Shown here: in pieces, positions 1 to 8,048 of the stretch
How the letters are laid out: the number at the start of each line of letters is the position of its first letter
Position numbering within the stretch: the first letter of the stretch is position 1
Source of the DNA: Candidatus Hydrogenedentota bacterium
GTDB lineage: Bacteria; Hydrogenedentota; Hydrogenedentia; Hydrogenedentales; JAEUWI01
Direction: 5' to 3'
Length of the DNA: 62,077 bases
NCBI GenBank assembly: GCA_016791475.1
Contig: JAEUWI010000048.1
Location: 1 to 62,077, forward strand
Made by a program: the position numbers and the translations under genes
Notes under the pieces: generated by a model
Told to the model about the DNA's origin: nothing
The model's database searches: none
The model's input: the letters and a program-made list of their open reading frames with translations, nothing else

Positions 1-76
1 CCATACGACCCATACGACCCATACGACCCATACGACCCATACGACCCATAAGACCCATAAGACCCATAAGACCCAT
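1..76. repeat. 9-bp tandem repeat array at the left edge
   Basis: Eight back-to-back 9-base units fill positions 1-72: five copies of ccatacgac, then three of ccataagac, then a partial ccat. The array may continue outside the window. The second word (ataagaccc) is the reverse complement of the gggtcttat word in the hairpin at 43489-43547, so two distant gaps share vocabulary. There are no unique spacers, so it is not a CRISPR. Confidence 0.9.
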
Positions 77-115
77 CATCACTACCGCGCCGGTTGCGTT
101 CTACCAGACCCCACT

Positions 116-148
116 TCGTTGTCAGTTGTCCATTGTCAATTGTCAATT
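116..148. repeat. Short-word repeat (ttgtcaa) overlapping a gene end
   Basis: Degenerate copies of a roughly 8-base word (ttgtcagt, tgtccatt, gtcaattg, tcaatta) run through this stretch. On the minus strand they encode the last residues and the TGA stop (136-138) of the DUF1080 gene, so the element appears to have supplied that gene's stop codon. Confidence 0.6.
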
Positions 149-831
149 ACCCTAATCCGCAAGTCCTTGAACTGGATCTTCATCGGCGGACCGGGGTGCA
201 TCTGTACCGCGATGTATCCATCCTTGCAGGCCATCTTTGCGTCGCGGTCATCCACTTCGCACATCAGTTCTCCGTTGATGCGCAGCGTAATCTTTGAGCC
301 AATGGCGGAAACTTCATAGTCGTTCCACTCGCCTTCTTTGACGACCTTCTGCAGTTCGGCAGGATCGCCGATGGGCGTGTCCTGGCGGGAGCCGTCCTCC
401 GCGATGACTGCGGTGAAGCCCCGCTTTACCACCGCCTCGCGATCATGCTGAAACAGGCAACCCGTCCACTGGCCGGGGGACTCCATGTCGGCCTGATAGC
501 CCCAGGCGTCGTAACCATCGAGCTTTTTACTGCGGATCTGCACGCCTGAGTTTCCGCCCACAAGCTTGTAGCGAAATCGCAGGATGAAGTCCGCAGGTTT
601 TGCCGTTTCCCAGAACAGATAGTGATGCTTCAGGCAGGGCTTTTCCGTCGTGCTTTCGGAGGTAATGGCGCCATCCTCCACCCACCAGCCCCCTTCCTTG
701 CCATCCCAGCCACTGAGATCCTTGCCGTTGAACATAGGCACAAAGCCTTCCTCTTCGACCGGTGCCGCCGTTAGGTTGGCAGCGGACAGGAATGCGACGG
801 CGAGCAGACCGAATACGTAAAGGTGCTTCAT
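136..831 (-). CDS. Exported DUF1080 (3-keto-disaccharide hydrolase-like) protein
   Basis: A 231-residue protein with an N-terminal Sec signal peptide (hydrophobic FGLLAVAFLSAANLTA, cleavage near residue 22) and one DUF1080 beta-sandwich domain. Family hallmarks are the opening FNGKDLSGWDGK, NSGVQIRSK in the middle and a late LRINGE. Relatives are concanavalin-like proteins, some of which act on 3-keto-disaccharides, and they often sit beside Gfo/Idh dehydrogenases that could supply or use keto-sugars. One such gene lies directly upstream (1037-2425, same strand). The C-terminal codons and stop lie inside a short-word repeat. The fold is clear; the substrate is inferred from the family. Confidence 0.85.
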   Translation of the reverse strand: MKHLYVFGLLAVAFLSAANLTAAPVEEEGFVPMFNGKDLSGWDGKEGGWWVEDGAITSESTTEKPCLKHHYLFWETAKPADFILRFRYKLVGGNSGVQIRSKKLDGYDAWGYQADMESPGQWTGCLFQHDREAVVKRGFTAVIAEDGSRQDTPIGDPAELQKVVKEGEWNDYEVSAIGSKITLRINGELMCEVDDRDAKMACKDGYIAVQMHPGPPMKIQFKDLRIRVIDN

Positions 832-919
832 GTGCGAGTCCTCATGGATTTACTATCATCGCCACAGTCCGAGGCTGGTCTATTCGTGTAACCACGGGAC
901 GCGTGAACGAAAAATTACA

Positions 920-1016
920 CCACGAAGGCAGGAAGAGCACGAAGGTGAAAAACAGGGCAACCTGATTGCGGAGCCTACTTTCCTCTTTCCTTCGTGAACT
1001 TCGTGCTCTTCGTGGC
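920..1016. repeat. Inverted short-word repeat (cacgaag / cttcgtg)
   Basis: The left arm (920-950) carries the word cacgaag and the right arm (about 983-1016) carries ttcgtg repeatedly: ttcgtgaacttcgtgctctt, then cgtgg. The arms are imperfect reverse complements around a loop of about 30 bases. It sits between two co-directional minus-strand genes, where it could form a processing or termination hairpin. Confidence 0.75.
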
Positions 1017-1036
1017 GACAGAATTTCCAAGCGAGA

Positions 1037-2425
1037 TCACGTGGGCAGTTCGTAGCCCTTGCGGCGCGGGCGCGACAACATCGCGTTGCCCTCGGGACAA
1101 TTGCGGAATTCTTCTTTCTTCGGATTCCACTGGAGTACTTCGCCGACCTTGCCCACGCTCCGGGCGATGTTCACGAGGTAGCACAGCGTTGAACTGCGCT
1201 GGCCATACTCGATATCGCCGTTGCAGGTTGCCCGGGTCTTGATGCACTCGATCCAGTTCTCCACATGGGGATGGGTTTCAGGCACGCCGATGGGCGTGGG
1301 CTTGCCCGCGGGATCCACCAGTGTGTCGGGCGAACAGGTGTACATGTTGCGGTTCAGCTCGATCTCGCCCTTGTCGCCAATGTAGACGCAACCGAGACCG
1401 GGGGAGCGGTCGCCGTCCATGTCGAGCTGAAGTTCGACGCCGTTCTTATACTTCATCCGAACCTTCGCGCGCGGTCCCGTCTGATCGGCCATGCCGTAAT
1501 AGGGCGATCCCGTGTCTTCCGGCGGGATATTCGTACGCTCGAACTTGCCCGTGCGGCGCTCGGCCACTTCCTCCTCCAGCACCACTTCCACGGGACCCGT
1601 TTCGTCGGTGCCCAGACCCCGCTGGATCTGGTCGTAGCCATGGGCACCCCAGCCCGTTACGCCATAGGTCGTGCCGCCGCCGTCATAGTCATCCCACTTG
1701 TCCCACATGCGATGGATCTTTTCATGATAGGGGCGCACGACCGCCTGATTCGTCCAGATGTCCCACCAATTCTCGCCGCCATCGGGCATGGGCTGTTCTT
1801 CGGTACTGGTGTAGATCCACGGGCCAATGTAGTTGCAACCGCGCACGGTATGAACCTTGCCGATGGCGCCGTTCTTCACCAGATCGCTGATCCAGTTGTT
1901 AACCGGGATGCTGCGCTGCTGCGTTCCGATCTGGGTGACGCGATTGTACTTCCGCGCGATATTCACCATGTCGCGGCCTTCCGCAATGGTCAGCGCCATG
2001 GGCTTTTCAATGTAGGCATCCATGCCCATCGCCATGGCGTGACAGGCCACCCACGCGCGGGCGTGGGTGGTGGTTTCCACCATGACACCGTCCAGTTTCT
2101 CCGATTCGATCATCTTCCGGAAATCGGGGTAGCCGGTGAATTTGTGCGTCGCGCCGTGGAGTTCCTGGAACTGGGCGATGCGCGGCTGGAAGCAGTCACT
2201 CACCGCGACCAACTGGAAGTTGGGCACATCCTTGCACTGGCCAATAAGATCGCGGGCGCGTCCGCCCAGGCCGATCACGCCGATGGCGACTTTCTCATTG
2301 GGCGAAAGCTTGCCGGGAACGACTCGGGCCGTGTTGGTGCGCGTGGCGCAGCCGGCAAGGGCGCCGACGGCGGTGAGGGTGGTCGAGGCGAGAAAGGCGC
2401 GCCGCGTCAGGTCATGGTGTTTCAT
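1037..2425 (-). CDS. Tat-exported Gfo/Idh/MocA-family oxidoreductase
   Basis: A 462-residue NAD(P)-dependent sugar dehydrogenase-like protein. The N-terminus has a twin-arginine signal (LTRRAFLASTTL) ending in a lipobox-like ALAGC, so the protein is probably exported folded with its cofactor and may be lipid-anchored. A Rossmann motif follows (GVIGLGGRARDL), then the family's EKP motif (YIEKPMALT), then the C-terminal alpha/beta domain. The ATG at 2425 is chosen because AAGGAG lies nine bases upstream and the twin-arginine motif follows at once; upstream in-frame residues look untranslated. Such proteins are abundant in PVC-type bacteria and are linked to sugar oxidation or epimerisation. The substrate is unknown. 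A perfect palindrome at 2502-2522 lies upstream. Confidence 0.88.
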   Translation of the reverse strand: MKHHDLTRRAFLASTTLTAVGALAGCATRTNTARVVPGKLSPNEKVAIGVIGLGGRARDLIGQCKDVPNFQLVAVSDCFQPRIAQFQELHGATHKFTGYPDFRKMIESEKLDGVMVETTTHARAWVACHAMAMGMDAYIEKPMALTIAEGRDMVNIARKYNRVTQIGTQQRSIPVNNWISDLVKNGAIGKVHTVRGCNYIGPWIYTSTEEQPMPDGGENWWDIWTNQAVVRPYHEKIHRMWDKWDDYDGGGTTYGVTGWGAHGYDQIQRGLGTDETGPVEVVLEEEVAERRTGKFERTNIPPEDTGSPYYGMADQTGPRAKVRMKYKNGVELQLDMDGDRSPGLGCVYIGDKGEIELNRNMYTCSPDTLVDPAGKPTPIGVPETHPHVENWIECIKTRATCNGDIEYGQRSSTLCYLVNIARSVGKVGEVLQWNPKKEEFRNCPEGNAMLSRPRRKGYELPT

Positions 2426-2501
2426 GGTGCTCAAACTCCTTGGACCGGACTGGCCGGTGCATCGTCTCATCGTGGGCTCCCGGGGAACCGGGCGCTACCC
2501 A

Positions 2502-2522
2502 TGGACAACCTGCTGTTGTCCA
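2502..2522. promoter_or_regulatory. Operator-like palindrome upstream of the Gfo/Idh gene
   Basis: Perfect 8-base arms tggacaac and gttgtcca flank a 5-base spacer, about 80 bases upstream of the oxidoreductase start. The size and symmetry suit a dimeric repressor site, but a small RNA hairpin is also possible. No cognate regulator is adjacent. Confidence 0.4.
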
Positions 2523-2708
2523 GTAAGATAGATGCATAAAGCATGCCCGTGGCTTCGGCCCCCTCAAAGGGCAATGACCTTCGGGATACAGGGCGTAATC
2601 GCGTGGGGGCATCCCTGATCGTGATGCGCTTGAACAAATGTGTATTGAGCAATGTTGGGCTATGGTCGCCATTGCTCAGCGGTGCGGCATGGACCAGAAA
2701 CGTCCGTT

Positions 2709-3482
2709 TCAGCCCGTGGTCCGAATGGCAAATATCCGATGGACCCCTTTGTCTTCATAAGGGTCGTGATCACTTGCCAGTTCTTCGGGCGTATAGCCGG
2801 AGCTCAGGTCTTCGATCCGGATCGTGCATTCGGCCTCTTCTACCGTGAAGCGCGCGCGCCAGGTGCGGTAGGCGATTTCCCATTCCCGCTCGCCCAGTTG
2901 GCGCAGCCGTTTCCGTTTGCGGTTGAAGGGTTCGTCGGCAAGCTGCTGCACCAGAAAGGCCTCCAGACACTCCACCCCCTTCGACTCCAGCCAGCGCACC
3001 TGCGTCTCGGCCGTCTCGCTGAAGGTAACGGTCCAGGTCGGCTCTTCAATTTCGTCAAGCCAGCCGAGCGTAGCGTCCGGAAAACTATCTGCATAGGTGA
3101 GATAGGGCTTGATATCCAGGACAGGCGTGCCGTCCAGCAGATCGTGGTCCGCCACCTCCACAATTCGGCCCGACACGGCGATCAGGCGCACACACGTGAG
3201 GCCGATGCTGTTGGGGCGGTAGGGCGCGCGGGAGGCAAAGACACCCACCTTCCGATTGCCCCTTGGCGGCTGCACGAGGGGCTTCCAGGCCTTGTTGTGG
3301 TGAAACTGGAAGATGACCCAGATGTGGGAAAAGCCCGCCAGATCCTGCAGGGCCTGCTCGAAGTTCTGGCCGCCGTCCAATTCGATCCGCCCCAGGCTGT
3401 CAAGGGCCACCGTGCCCTGACGCGCGGCGTCGTAGGGGTGTTTTTCCGAACAATGGAATACACCGATGGGTACGATCTGCAT
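2709..3482 (-). CDS. trmO: tRNA (adenine(37)-N6)-methyltransferase TrmO
   Basis: A 257-residue TsaA-like protein. The N-terminal beta-barrel (residues 1-145) carries family motifs: the opening PIGVFHCSEKHPYDAARQG, LAGFSHIWVIFQFH, and FASRAPYRPNSIGLTCVRL. The C-terminal region has the second domain seen in longer family members. TrmO uses S-adenosylmethionine to N6-methylate threonylcarbamoyladenosine at position 37 of tRNAs reading ACY codons. The start at 3482 follows GGAG with a six-base gap; the in-frame codons further upstream are less likely to be translated. It is transcribed divergently from the photolyase operon, and the two share an intergenic palindrome. Confidence 0.88.
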   Translation of the reverse strand: MQIVPIGVFHCSEKHPYDAARQGTVALDSLGRIELDGGQNFEQALQDLAGFSHIWVIFQFHHNKAWKPLVQPPRGNRKVGVFASRAPYRPNSIGLTCVRLIAVSGRIVEVADHDLLDGTPVLDIKPYLTYADSFPDATLGWLDEIEEPTWTVTFSETAETQVRWLESKGVECLEAFLVQQLADEPFNRKRKRLRQLGEREWEIAYRTWRARFTVEEAECTIRIEDLSSGYTPEELASDHDPYEDKGVHRIFAIRTTG

Positions 3483-3564
3483 GTCGGTCTCCTCACTCGC
3501 TGCCCAGATTCGACCGCCATAGTAACACGGAGTCGGGTCGAATACGAATGCATATCTCAACATA

Positions 3565-3619
3565 TTGTCTAAAACATATTAGACAAAAACTTTACAAGAT
3601 CGCCGCCGAATGGTAGAAT
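3565..3619 (+). promoter_or_regulatory. Palindromic operator and sigma-70-type promoter of the photolyase operon
   Basis: A perfect inverted repeat (ttgtctaa, 6-base spacer, ttagacaa; 3565-3586) is followed by TTTACA (3591-3596), a 17-base spacer and TAGAAT (3614-3619). On the opposite strand the palindrome overlaps a plausible TTGTCT/TATGTT promoter for trmO, so one protein could control both directions. Operons of this content are often controlled by light-responsive MerR-family (LitR/CarH) regulators; none is encoded in the window, so the regulator is inference. Confidence 0.6.
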
Positions 3620-3678
3620 AGAAACGGTGATCGAAATCGCACGGCCCAACCCGGAGCCTCCATCAGGAGAAGCAACCC

Positions 3679-4167
3679 ATGAAAGTTCACCTGCTCCAGC
3701 AGGAGCAATATCTCCCCGCCCCGCTCGACGAGGTGTTTCCATTTTTTGCCCGACCGGAGAATCTCGGGAAGTTGACGCCCGGTTTTCTTGGCTTCAAATT
3801 GTTGACGCCCAGTCCCATTCCGATGCACGTTGGCGCTATCATTGACTATGTCGTTTCGGTGAATGGAATCCCCATGCGCTGGACGACGTGCATTTCTGAA
3901 TACGACCCACCCCATCGCTTCGTGGATGTACAGCTCAAGGGTCCGTATTCCTTCTGGCACCATACCCACACCTTCGAAGCGCAGGGGGAGGGGACCCTGA
4001 TTCGCGACGAAGTGCGCTACGCCCTGCCCTTTGGTCCACTCGGCGAGATTGCCCACGCCGTGATGGTGAAGCGCCAGCTCAATACCATATTCAATTTCCG
4101 CCGTGGCTACCTCGATGCGATTAAAGATTGGTCCACGATAAACTCGGGCGCGGTGTCGACTTCATGA
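3679..4167 (+). CDS. SRPBCC (START-like) ligand-binding protein
   Basis: A 162-residue single-domain protein of the SRPBCC helix-grip fold, recognised from the opening (QYLPAPLDEVFPFFARPENL), the central RWTTCISEYDPPHRFVD and the late FRRGYLDAI. These proteins bind hydrophobic ligands in a deep cavity; the ligand here is unknown. An AGGAG ribosome-binding site lies eight bases before the ATG. It is the first gene of a four-gene operon in which each stop overlaps the next start, ending in a photolyase-type flavoprotein. The same association occurs in light-regulated photoprotection clusters, which suggests a role with a pigment or lipid. Confidence 0.8.
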   Translation: MKVHLLQQEQYLPAPLDEVFPFFARPENLGKLTPGFLGFKLLTPSPIPMHVGAIIDYVVSVNGIPMRWTTCISEYDPPHRFVDVQLKGPYSFWHHTHTFEAQGEGTLIRDEVRYALPFGPLGEIAHAVMVKRQLNTIFNFRRGYLDAIKDWSTINSGAVSTS

Positions 4168-4913
4168 GCGAAGAGCGGATCGCAATATTGGCTCCGCGCA
4201 GCGCCATCGCGACGGCCCTCATGGCGCAACTTCATGAGCGGGGCGCGCACATCGCCGCGATTGGACGCGACGTGGCGGGTCTCGCGGCGCCAGGCGCCGC
4301 ATGGCGCACGGCCTGCGATTTGACCGATTTTGATGCCGTGGCCAGCGCGCTGGCGGAAGCAAAAAAAGCGCTCGGCGGCCTTACCGGTCTGGTGAATTGC
4401 TCCGGCTCCATCCTGTTGAAGCCGGCCCACCTCACCTCTCGCGAGGATTTCGATAGCACGTTGAACGCCAACCTCGTCACGGCCTTTGCCGTGGTGCGCA
4501 GCGCCAAAGCCGTATTTGGGAGGGACGCCGGCTCGGTGGTGCTGGTGTCTTCTGCCGCCGCGAGCTTCGGCATGGGCAACCACGAAGCCATCGCCGCAGC
4601 AAAAGGGGCCATCGAGGGGCTGGTTCGGTCAGCCGCCGCCACCTATGCGTCCAGCGGCATTCGCTTCAATGCCGTGGCGCCCGGTCTGGTGGAAACGCCC
4701 CTCTCGGCGTCCATCACCGCCGCACCGGCCGCGCGCAAGCTTTCCGAGTCGCTTCACCCCATCGGGTCGCTCGGCCAAGCCGACGACATCGCCTCCGCCA
4801 TCGCCTGGTTTCTCGATCCCGCGCAGCGCTGGGTCACCGGGCAGGTGCTGGGGGTGGATGGGGGATTGAGTCGGGTTCAGCCCCGCCCCCGCGTAAGTCC
4901 GGCAATCGGATGA
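4164..4913 (+). CDS. Atypical short-chain dehydrogenase/reductase lacking the catalytic tyrosine
   Basis: A 249-residue Rossmann-fold protein of the SDR superfamily. LVNCSG, the Ser of SSAAASFGMG, AAAKGAIEGLVRSAA, the NAVAPGLVETPLS turn and the C-terminal WVTGQVLGVDGGLS are all present. Two hallmarks are not: the glycine-rich dinucleotide motif reads APRSAIA, and the tyrosine four residues before the catalytic lysine is replaced by isoleucine (AIAAAK). Ordinary proton-relay catalysis is therefore doubtful, and a binding, partner or unusual chemistry role is possible. The ATG at 4164 shares an ATGA overlap with the upstream stop, indicating coupling; an upstream in-frame start is less likely. 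Confidence 0.8.
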   Translation: MSEERIAILAPRSAIATALMAQLHERGAHIAAIGRDVAGLAAPGAAWRTACDLTDFDAVASALAEAKKALGGLTGLVNCSGSILLKPAHLTSREDFDSTLNANLVTAFAVVRSAKAVFGRDAGSVVLVSSAAASFGMGNHEAIAAAKGAIEGLVRSAAATYASSGIRFNAVAPGLVETPLSASITAAPAARKLSESLHPIGSLGQADDIASAIAWFLDPAQRWVTGQVLGVDGGLSRVQPRPRVSPAIG

Positions 4914-5371
4914 ATCCGGGCACGGCAGTATTGCTGGCCAATGCCGCCAGCACCTTCGCCCTGACGGGTCTGATCTGGACCATACAGATCGCGCATTACC
5001 CCGCCTTTCGCTACATTGCCGGGCCGAAATTCATCGAGTTCGAGGCCTTTCACCAGCGCCAGATCAGTCGGGTGGTGGTGCCGCTCATGCTGGTCGAGCT
5101 TTTCACGGCCGCCGCCTTGCTCGGGTGGCGCCCGGCAACATTGCCCGTGCATTTTGCCATCACGGGCGGGCTACTGGTAGCAGCCATCTGGGCGTGCACG
5201 TTCGCGGTGCAGGTGCCGTTGCACAACCGCCTGACCCAGGGCTATGATCGCGCTGCGATCGATGCGCTCGTCAACAGCAACTGGATACGGACCGCCCTCT
5301 GGTCCCTGCGCGCGGGCCTCTTGCTCTGGGCGCTCTGCGTCACATGGCCCGTCGCGGAGCAGACGCTTTGA
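4910..5371 (+). CDS. Small four-helix integral membrane protein
   Basis: A 153-residue protein with four predicted membrane segments, near residues 5-25, 55-75, 80-103 and 128-148. Charged motifs HQRQISRVVVP and VPLHNRLTQGYD sit between them. I do not recognise a biochemical function; length and topology resemble uncharacterised inner-membrane proteins that accompany SDR and SRPBCC genes. The start overlaps the SDR stop (ATGA) and its own stop overlaps the probable TTG start of the photolyase gene, so it belongs to that operon. Confidence 0.75.
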   Translation: MNPGTAVLLANAASTFALTGLIWTIQIAHYPAFRYIAGPKFIEFEAFHQRQISRVVVPLMLVELFTAAALLGWRPATLPVHFAITGGLLVAAIWACTFAVQVPLHNRLTQGYDRAAIDALVNSNWIRTALWSLRAGLLLWALCVTWPVAEQTL

Positions 5372-6873
5372 ACACGCTATTCGTTCAGCCCGATCAACTC
5401 TCCACGGATACGGCGCTCTTTCGTGGTTGCACGCCCCGTAATACGCGCGTAATTCTTGCGGAGTACAAGAGCGAATTCACCCTCGTGCCCTTTCACAGGC
5501 AGCGATTGACCTTCGTGTTTTCCGCCATGCGTCATTTCGCGGAAGAGCTGCGCGGCGCCGGCTTCACGGTGGACTACTTCGCCTGTTGCGACGACCTGAC
5601 GGCGGCACTCAAGTTAACCGGTGTGCGCGAAGTTCGGATGATGGATTCGGCGGACTGGGGCGCAAGTGCGCGATACCAGGCGGCCGCGGAGTCCGCCGGT
5701 ATCGCGGTCGAGGTCGTGGACAACGACATGTTCATCAACGCGCGGTTGGATCAGCCCGTCATGCTGGTCCGCGGCAAGGCCACGCGGATGGAAGTCTTCT
5801 ACCGCAAGCTGCGCGCCGCCACCGGCATGCTCATGGATGGGCCGGAACCGACGGGCGGGGCCTGGAACTTCGACGCGGAGAACCGTAACCCGCCGAAGAA
5901 GGGGCTGGAATCACCGCCAGTACCGCGCTATGCCCCCGACGCGATCACCCGCCAGGTTGTCGCCGATGTAAATGAGCACTTTCCGAAGGCCTTTGGGCGA
6001 CTCGACTCGTTCCATTGGCCCGTCACCCGCCGCGAGGCCCAGGAGTTTTATGACAACTTTCTCCAATGGCGTTTTCCCCTCTTCGGGGACTACCAGGACG
6101 CCATGGTGGCGGGCAACGTGGCCCTCTTTCATTCGCTGATATCCGCCCACATCAATATCGGCCTGCTCGACCCCGATGGGGTGTGCCGTCAGGCCGAGGC
6201 CCACTTTCGACGGGGGCGCGTGCCGCTCAATGCGGCCGAGGGCTTCATTCGCCAGATCGTGGGTTGGCGAGAATTTGTGCGGGAGCTCTACCGCGCCAAT
6301 ATGCCGGGCTACGAAGAATCCAATCGACTGGAGGCGGACTTGCCCCTGCCCGGGGTGTACTGGCACGGTCAGACCCGTATGAACTGCATGGCCGAGGCCG
6401 TGGTCCCGGTCATACACCATGGCCTCAATCACCACATTCAGCGGCTGATGATCACGGGAAACTTTGGCCTCCTCGCCGGGGTGCGACCGCAGGCTCTGAA
6501 CGAGTGGTACTGGCTCGCCTATATCGACGCGTGGCACTGGGTGGTGACGCCCAATGTGATCGGCATGGCCACCTTCGCCGATGGTGGACTCATGGCCTCC
6601 AAGCCCTATGCGGGTTCGGCGAACTACATCAACAAAATGAGCAACTACTGCAAGTACTGCCCCTATGACCCCAAGCAATTCCTTGGCGAAAAGGCCTGCC
6701 CCTTTAACGCCCTCTACTGGGATTTCCTGGCGCGAAACAAGGCGCTCCTGTTCCGCAATCCGCGAATGGCCCTGAGCTACAAGAATCTCGATCGCAAAAC
6801 GCGCGATGAATTGAACGATATTCGAAAGAAGGCCGACTCCATCAGACTGGCCTCGGTGAACGATGCCCTTTGA
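5368..6873 (+). CDS. Iron-sulfur bacterial cryptochrome/(6-4) photolyase family protein
   Basis: About 501 residues with an N-terminal alpha/beta domain (NTLFVQPDQLS through residue 130) and a helical FAD-binding domain. Four cysteines expected to hold a [4Fe-4S] cluster are visible: the Cys of MNCMAEAV, the pair in YCKYCPYD and the Cys of KACPFN. This marks the prokaryotic FeS-BCP/PhrB group, which repairs (6-4) photoproducts or senses blue light. The family's conserved WHW-containing region (YIDAWHWVVTPNVIGM) is intact. I place the start at TTG 5368 because it overlaps the upstream stop (TTGA) and follows GGAG by eight bases. An ATG at 5344 has no ribosome-binding site. Confidence 0.88.
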   Translation: MNTLFVQPDQLSTDTALFRGCTPRNTRVILAEYKSEFTLVPFHRQRLTFVFSAMRHFAEELRGAGFTVDYFACCDDLTAALKLTGVREVRMMDSADWGASARYQAAAESAGIAVEVVDNDMFINARLDQPVMLVRGKATRMEVFYRKLRAATGMLMDGPEPTGGAWNFDAENRNPPKKGLESPPVPRYAPDAITRQVVADVNEHFPKAFGRLDSFHWPVTRREAQEFYDNFLQWRFPLFGDYQDAMVAGNVALFHSLISAHINIGLLDPDGVCRQAEAHFRRGRVPLNAAEGFIRQIVGWREFVRELYRANMPGYEESNRLEADLPLPGVYWHGQTRMNCMAEAVVPVIHHGLNHHIQRLMITGNFGLLAGVRPQALNEWYWLAYIDAWHWVVTPNVIGMATFADGGLMASKPYAGSANYINKMSNYCKYCPYDPKQFLGEKACPFNALYWDFLARNKALLFRNPRMALSYKNLDRKTRDELNDIRKKADSIRLASVNDAL

Positions 6874-6878
6874 ACGTG

Positions 6879-6910
6879 AAGCCCGGTGCGTAGTCAAACG
6901 CACCGGGTTT
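6879..6910. terminator. Bidirectional hairpin terminator
   Basis: Stem aagcccggtgcg / cgcaccgggttt (one G-U pair) with an 8-base loop, between the convergent photolyase and isochorismatase genes. It starts six bases after the photolyase stop and suits termination in both directions. Confidence 0.7.
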
Positions 6911-6932
6911 CGCATACTTACTGCGGTCTCTC

Positions 6933-7556
6933 TTATTTGCGTGCGTTATAGCTCGTAATCAAATTCTTGTAGGCGGGCAGATGATTGGCAAAGAGCGTTC
7001 CCAATCCTTCCACGTCGTTGCGCCAGTCCCGGTGCAATTCGCACGCCACGCCAAACCAGCTCATCAATTGCGCGCCCGCCGCCTCCATGCGCGACCAGGC
7101 CGCCTCGCGCGTGGTTTTGTTGAAGGTGCCGGAGGCGTCTGTGACCACGAACACTTCGTAGCCCTCCTCCAGCGCCGAGAGGGCCGGAAAAGCCACGCAC
7201 ACCTCGGTGACCACACCCGCGATAATCAACTGCCTCTTTCCCGTCGCCTTGATGGCGTCGACGAAGTCCTGGTTGTCCCACGCGTTGATCTGGCCGGGGC
7301 GCGCAACGTAGGGTGCATCGGGGAATAGGGCCTTGATTTCAGGTATCAGCGGGCCGTTCGGGCCATCCTCAAAGCTCGTGGTCAGGATCGTGGGCAGTTT
7401 GAAATACTTTGCCGAATCCGCCAGCGCGAGCACATTGTTGATGAAGTCGTCGGGCGAAAAATCGCCCACGATGTTGCAGAGCCCCGACTGATGATCCACC
7501 AGCAGCACCGCCGCATCATCCTTGTCCAGCCGACGATAGGTGTACCTGTTGCTCAT
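6933..7556 (-). CDS. Isochorismatase-like cysteine hydrolase (YcaC-type)
   Basis: A 207-residue cytoplasmic protein of the isochorismatase fold. The catalytic triad region is visible: Asp in AVLLVDHQSG near residue 21, a lysine near residue 108 (ATGKRQLIIAG) and the nucleophilic Cys in GVVTEVCVAFPALSA. The overall pattern (LVDHQ, VVTDASGTFNKTTREAAWSRM, LMSWFGVACEL) is that of YcaC-like hydrolases, whose natural substrates remain uncertain. It stands alone, convergent with the photolyase operon and separated from it by a hairpin terminator. Confidence 0.85.
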   Translation of the reverse strand: MSNRYTYRRLDKDDAAVLLVDHQSGLCNIVGDFSPDDFINNVLALADSAKYFKLPTILTTSFEDGPNGPLIPEIKALFPDAPYVARPGQINAWDNQDFVDAIKATGKRQLIIAGVVTEVCVAFPALSALEEGYEVFVVTDASGTFNKTTREAAWSRMEAAGAQLMSWFGVACELHRDWRNDVEGLGTLFANHLPAYKNLITSYNARK

Positions 7557-8048
7557 TCTTTGTGCTCCTTATAGATGAGATTTCGATCACTGTGCCAAAC
7601 CTGTGGTGCAAGTATAGCATCGCTACTATTTCTCCAGTTAACGAAGGAGACCGTGAAAGTGGTTGTGTTGGCGCGCGCGCCGCCGGGCAGGCTACACTAA
7701 CGGCAGGTTGCGGAAAAAAGCCGTGGTGCGTTCGCGCGATCTGCCTCCGGGCATCGTTGGGTGCGGTGAATCCAGGCGGGTTTCGTACGAGACGCCGTGG
7801 CCTGGCCGGGAGTCGGCTGCGGCGCATTCAATCAAACGAAAAAGGGAGTCGGGATCGGATGTCTGAAGTTGTCTTAACTACCTGCGCGGTAATCGCTTGT
7901 GCGGGTTTGTCCGCGCGGGTTTTGCGCGTTCGCATTTTTCGGGGTATACTTTCTGCGGTGGCGTTTTGGGCCGCCGATGCGAGAACTGTTTTCACGACCT
8001 TGCTCCGCACTGACGTGTCTGCAGACAACGTAGAAAGGTTGGGAAATC
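7557..8048. other. Long leader region with no convincing gene
   Basis: About 490 bases between the divergent isochorismatase gene and the PASTA-G8 lipoprotein gene. An open frame crosses it in frame with the lipoprotein, but the peptide is cysteine/arginine-rich and domain-free and precedes a proper lipoprotein signal, so I regard it as untranslated. It contains a good promoter at 7922-7950. I looked for riboswitch-like conserved boxes and found none I could support. Confidence 0.6.
7922..7950 (+). promoter_or_regulatory. Sigma-70-type promoter for the PASTA-G8 lipoprotein gene
   Basis: TTGCGC (7922-7927), a 17-base spacer and TATACT (7945-7950). Transcription would begin near 7957, giving a leader of roughly 90 bases before the small reading frame at 8049 and about 220 before the lipoprotein start. 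Confidence 0.55.

Noticed and set aside
1-76. CRISPR-like array
   Set aside because: Units are 9 bases, contiguous and without unique spacers, and no cas gene is present.
1265-2539. Plus-strand frame opposite the Gfo/Idh gene (424 codons)
   Set aside because: Antisense shadow of a well-supported Tat-exported oxidoreductase.
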